From: Saccoglossus kowalevskii | Lineage: Eukaryota > Hemichordata > Enteropneusta > Harrimaniidae | Length of the DNA stretch: 22,699 nucleotides | Reading direction: 5' to 3' | NCBI RefSeq assembly: GCF_000003605.2 | Contig: NW_003116455.1 | Coordinates: 527,593-550,291, forward strand | Part shown: piece after piece, positions 20,970 through 22,699 of the stretch | How positions within the stretch are numbered: position 1 is the stretch's first letter | How the letters are laid out: every line of letters starts with the position of its first letter | The notes under the pieces: generated by a model | Told to the model about the DNA's origin: nothing | Databases searched by the model: none | What the model saw: only the letters and a program-made list of their open reading frames with translations | Translations under genes and position numbers: made by a program

Positions 20970-21412
20970 TATTCTCTGGGATTGTGTAAAATATTTTCTG
21001 AGACTAGAGACTGGTCTTCGACACTCAACTGCGCCACCAACGGCAGAAATCATTCAAGGCATGGAGAGTGAGTAGTTACTCGTATTCATATTAGAAGACC
21101 GATAAAAACAACATGTGTGCTTTGGCGGAACGTGTTAGACTAACTAATTTCACGCATTTGTACGATGTGTTGTAACATCTTTTTATTTGTGAAGCGAATA
21201 CTACAGGCTTAATGACCAGTTGGTACGCCTAACGCGACGTGTGAATCTAGTTGTTGGCAAACTTTAGGACCAAATATTTTTTTTATCTTGGTGTCTACAC
21301 AAAAGAATTAAATCCTTTTTTAGTAAAGTAATCCAATAATACGGATACCGGTACCGGATATCAAAAAGGAATATATACACCCAGCGTGAATCACTGCATC
21401 ATTCGCAAGTTT
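20970..21412 (+). repeat. Repeat P, copy 2: upstream region of the secreted-precursor gene
   Basis: It aligns with 14487-14890. This copy is attached to an intact TATA box, initiator, 5' UTR and coding exon, so it is the functional-looking member of the pair. Confidence 0.88.
21372..21406 (+). promoter_or_regulatory. Core promoter: TATA box and initiator
   Basis: TATATA is at 21372-21377, and a TCATTC initiator at 21399-21404 places the likely start at A21401, 29 bases downstream of the TATA. This spacing is standard for an RNA polymerase II core promoter. The predicted 5' UTR of 56 bases contains no upstream ATG before the start codon at 21457. Start-site position is inferred. Confidence 0.6.
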
Positions 21413-21456
21413 TTAAAGCACTGTCGACTGTTAGTGTTCAACCGAGCCAAAGAACG

Positions 21457-21516
21457 ATGCTGCGTATTCTCGTTTTAATATCAGTGGTTGGCATTGCCAT
21501 CTCTTCGCCGAAAGAG
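21457..21516 (+). CDS. Exon 1: signal peptide of a secreted precursor (partial gene)
   Basis: The ATG at 21457 opens a 20-codon exon: a short basic N-terminus (MLR), a hydrophobic core of Ile, Leu and Val residues (LVLISVVGIAI), a small-residue cleavage region (SSP) and KE. This is a textbook eukaryotic signal peptide, probably cut after or near the Ser-Ser. The exon ends in GAG followed by a GTAGGA donor at 21517, in phase 0. The TATA box and initiator lie just upstream. With exon 2 at 22371-22395, the start of the precursor has a short propeptide ending in Lys-Arg. Such layouts are known for neuropeptides, antimicrobial peptides and venom peptides; the mature region is outside the window, so no function can be given. 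Confidence 0.68.
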
Positions 21517-22370
21517 GTAGGAAAATACAGATGCGATTTTATTTTGTTTATTTTGCACGTCTTTGTTAGTTAGCGAGGTTCCACGACCATATATTCACGG
21601 CAGCACTAGATTTAGCTAGACGATCGTGGATTTTTGATGTCCATATAAGAAGTAGAACTATTCATTCCGTGTTCGTAAACAACGTGTCACTATGTAAATC
21701 AATAATCAATATTGCGTACTTTATGTTGTATAGTCGGCAAAACTTAGTTGAAACTCTTTTAATTACACCAAATTATTTGTGAGGTATGCTTTTATAACAA
21801 AATCTGACGCATGCACTGTGCCGTTTATCGACTAAATTATTAATGTCTTCACTGCAGTAAATCCCGTCATGCACTGCTATTTTGAATTATGCTTCGGGTT
21901 TGCTCTGAACATAACTAACCGAGAAATACGTGCTGTTTGGAGTTTGCCTGGACTCGGACACAGTTTTATCATGAGTAAAACAATGGTTTTAAACATTCTA
22001 TCGGTACTTACTACCGGTAACGGTTAAAGTGCGTGTAAAGTAGTAATATTATGACTGTTTCGTCGATGAGCACAGCGTGATGTTAATAGCGCAACAATGT
22101 ACGGGGTCGTGTATGTTTGAGATTCGGTGTTTTGTTACAATTTTGGTCCGAAATAAAAGTGTATATCAATATTTCTCAGAGTGAACGCGATCTAGGCTAG
22201 CGAGCATAGGCAAGTTATTTTTGAATGAACTTCTTGCACAGTACAATACAATAAACTACACCCTAATGGCACAATAAATATAATTACTTTTGTCGGCAAT
22301 AGTAACCCCCCAAAAACAGGCATATCTGTATGATATTTTTTTTGTTTTATATATATTTTTTTGTTTTCAG
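21517..22370 (+). other. Intron 1 of the secreted-precursor gene
   Basis: This is 854 bases between the GTAGGA donor and a strong acceptor: a long T-rich tract (22336-22368) ending in GTTTTCAG. No other exon is evident inside. Confidence 0.6.
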
Positions 22371-22395
22371 AAAGTACTTCAAAAAAGAAGTTACG
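22371..22395 (+). CDS. Exon 2: 25-nt microexon with Lys-Arg site (partial gene)
   Basis: Between a TTTTGTTTTCAG acceptor and a GTATGT donor lie 25 bases. In phase 0 from exon 1 they read KVLQKRSY plus one base of the next codon, so the exon leaves in phase 1. The KR pair is a classical furin or prohormone-convertase site. It would separate a propeptide of roughly 10 residues from a mature peptide starting Ser-Tyr. The phase match, the strength of both splice sites and the dibasic site support it. The exon is short enough that chance cannot be excluded. The rest of the gene lies to the right of the window. Confidence 0.55.
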
Positions 22396-22699
22396 GTATG
22401 TAAATATTCCAAAAGAATAGTGAGTGAATGAGTGAGGCTTGATGGTGCATTGAATTATGGGTGGTTGGTTGTTAGGTCGAGTGAGTGAGTGAGTGAGTGA
22501 GTGTGTGAGTGTGTGTGTGTGTGTGGGTGTGAGTGCGTGCGTGCGTGCGTGTGTTTGTATAGAAGTAGAAGTGGAGCCACACCAAAAAAGTGGAGCTTTT
22601 TGTACAAGTGGAGCCTCAAACATAGGGACTCACAATATTTCAAAATTTTGTTAATATTTAATCGAATTTAAGTCAAGTTTGTGAAGCTTAGGTTTAGTA
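22396..22699 (+). other. Start of intron 2 (window ends inside it)
   Basis: It begins with the GTATGTAAAT donor and contains the GAGT/GT microsatellite. No further acceptor followed by an open frame is convincing before the window ends. Confidence 0.5.
22476..22557. repeat. Compound GAGT / GT / GTGC microsatellite
   Basis: GAGT units run into GT dinucleotides and then GTGC units before GTGTTTGT. The His/Thr/Ser-rich 143-codon minus-strand frame at 22192-22623 is the translation of this array. Confidence 0.95.

Noticed and set aside
22192-22623. 143-codon minus-strand frame rich in His, Thr and Ser
   Set aside because: It is the translation of the GAGT/GT microsatellite and overlaps the splice sites of the proposed microexon.
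1-22699. CRISPR array, tRNA, rRNA, bacterial operons
   Set aside because: The only regular repeat at the start has no spacers, no cloverleaf or rRNA sequence was recognised, and splice sites and repeats show animal DNA.

Overview
The window is nuclear DNA of an animal, most likely a marine invertebrate; I cannot name the group. It is AT-rich and gene-poor. It has intron-exon structure with consensus splice sites, a TATA/Inr-type promoter, microsatellites and minisatellites, diverged dispersed repeats and eroded transposons. There are no operons, no ribosome-binding sites and no long bacterial-style reading frames. Most open frames of 60-200 codons are chance or repeat-derived.

Layout. At 1-856 the 3' end of a plus-strand gene is seen: a 49-bp minisatellite in its last intron, then a terminal coding exon (480-856) for about 124 C-terminal residues of a protein I do not recognise. 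From 1190 to 2700 lies a field of diverged repeats built around AAAATGGC...GCCATTTT inverted motifs. At 3541-4180 on the minus strand is a frameshifted remnant of a Penelope-like retroelement of the RT/GIY-YIG kind. From 4200 to 9660 there is AT-rich DNA with simple repeats and a perfect 46-bp palindrome (5441-5486), but no supportable gene.

From about 9660 to 18000 the window is a large direct duplication: copy 1 at 9661-13480, with an extra right-end unit to about 14080, and copy 2 at 14943-17990. Comparing the copies gives the clearest result of the window. Copy 1 carries a 1132-bp element (10731-11862) with terminal inverted repeats of about 147 bp and a TA duplication; copy 2 keeps the exact empty site. 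Both copies keep a possible minus-strand terminal exon (12226-12481 and 16985-17240) with a conserved acceptor, equal length, the same stop and mostly synonymous differences. Copy 2 also keeps a 680-bp piece, lost from copy 1, with broken minus-strand coding-like frames.

From 18000 to 21000 there are further local duplications (18725/20633; 19719/19911). A repeat pair (14487/20970) places a former upstream region at 14.5-14.9 kb and its intact counterpart just before a new plus-strand gene. That gene has a TATA box at 21372, an initiator at 21401, a signal-peptide exon (21457-21516) and a 25-nt second exon (22371-22395) encoding a dibasic Lys-Arg. It looks like the start of a secreted, proteolytically processed precursor whose mature region lies beyond the window. 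No shared pathway links the genes seen here.
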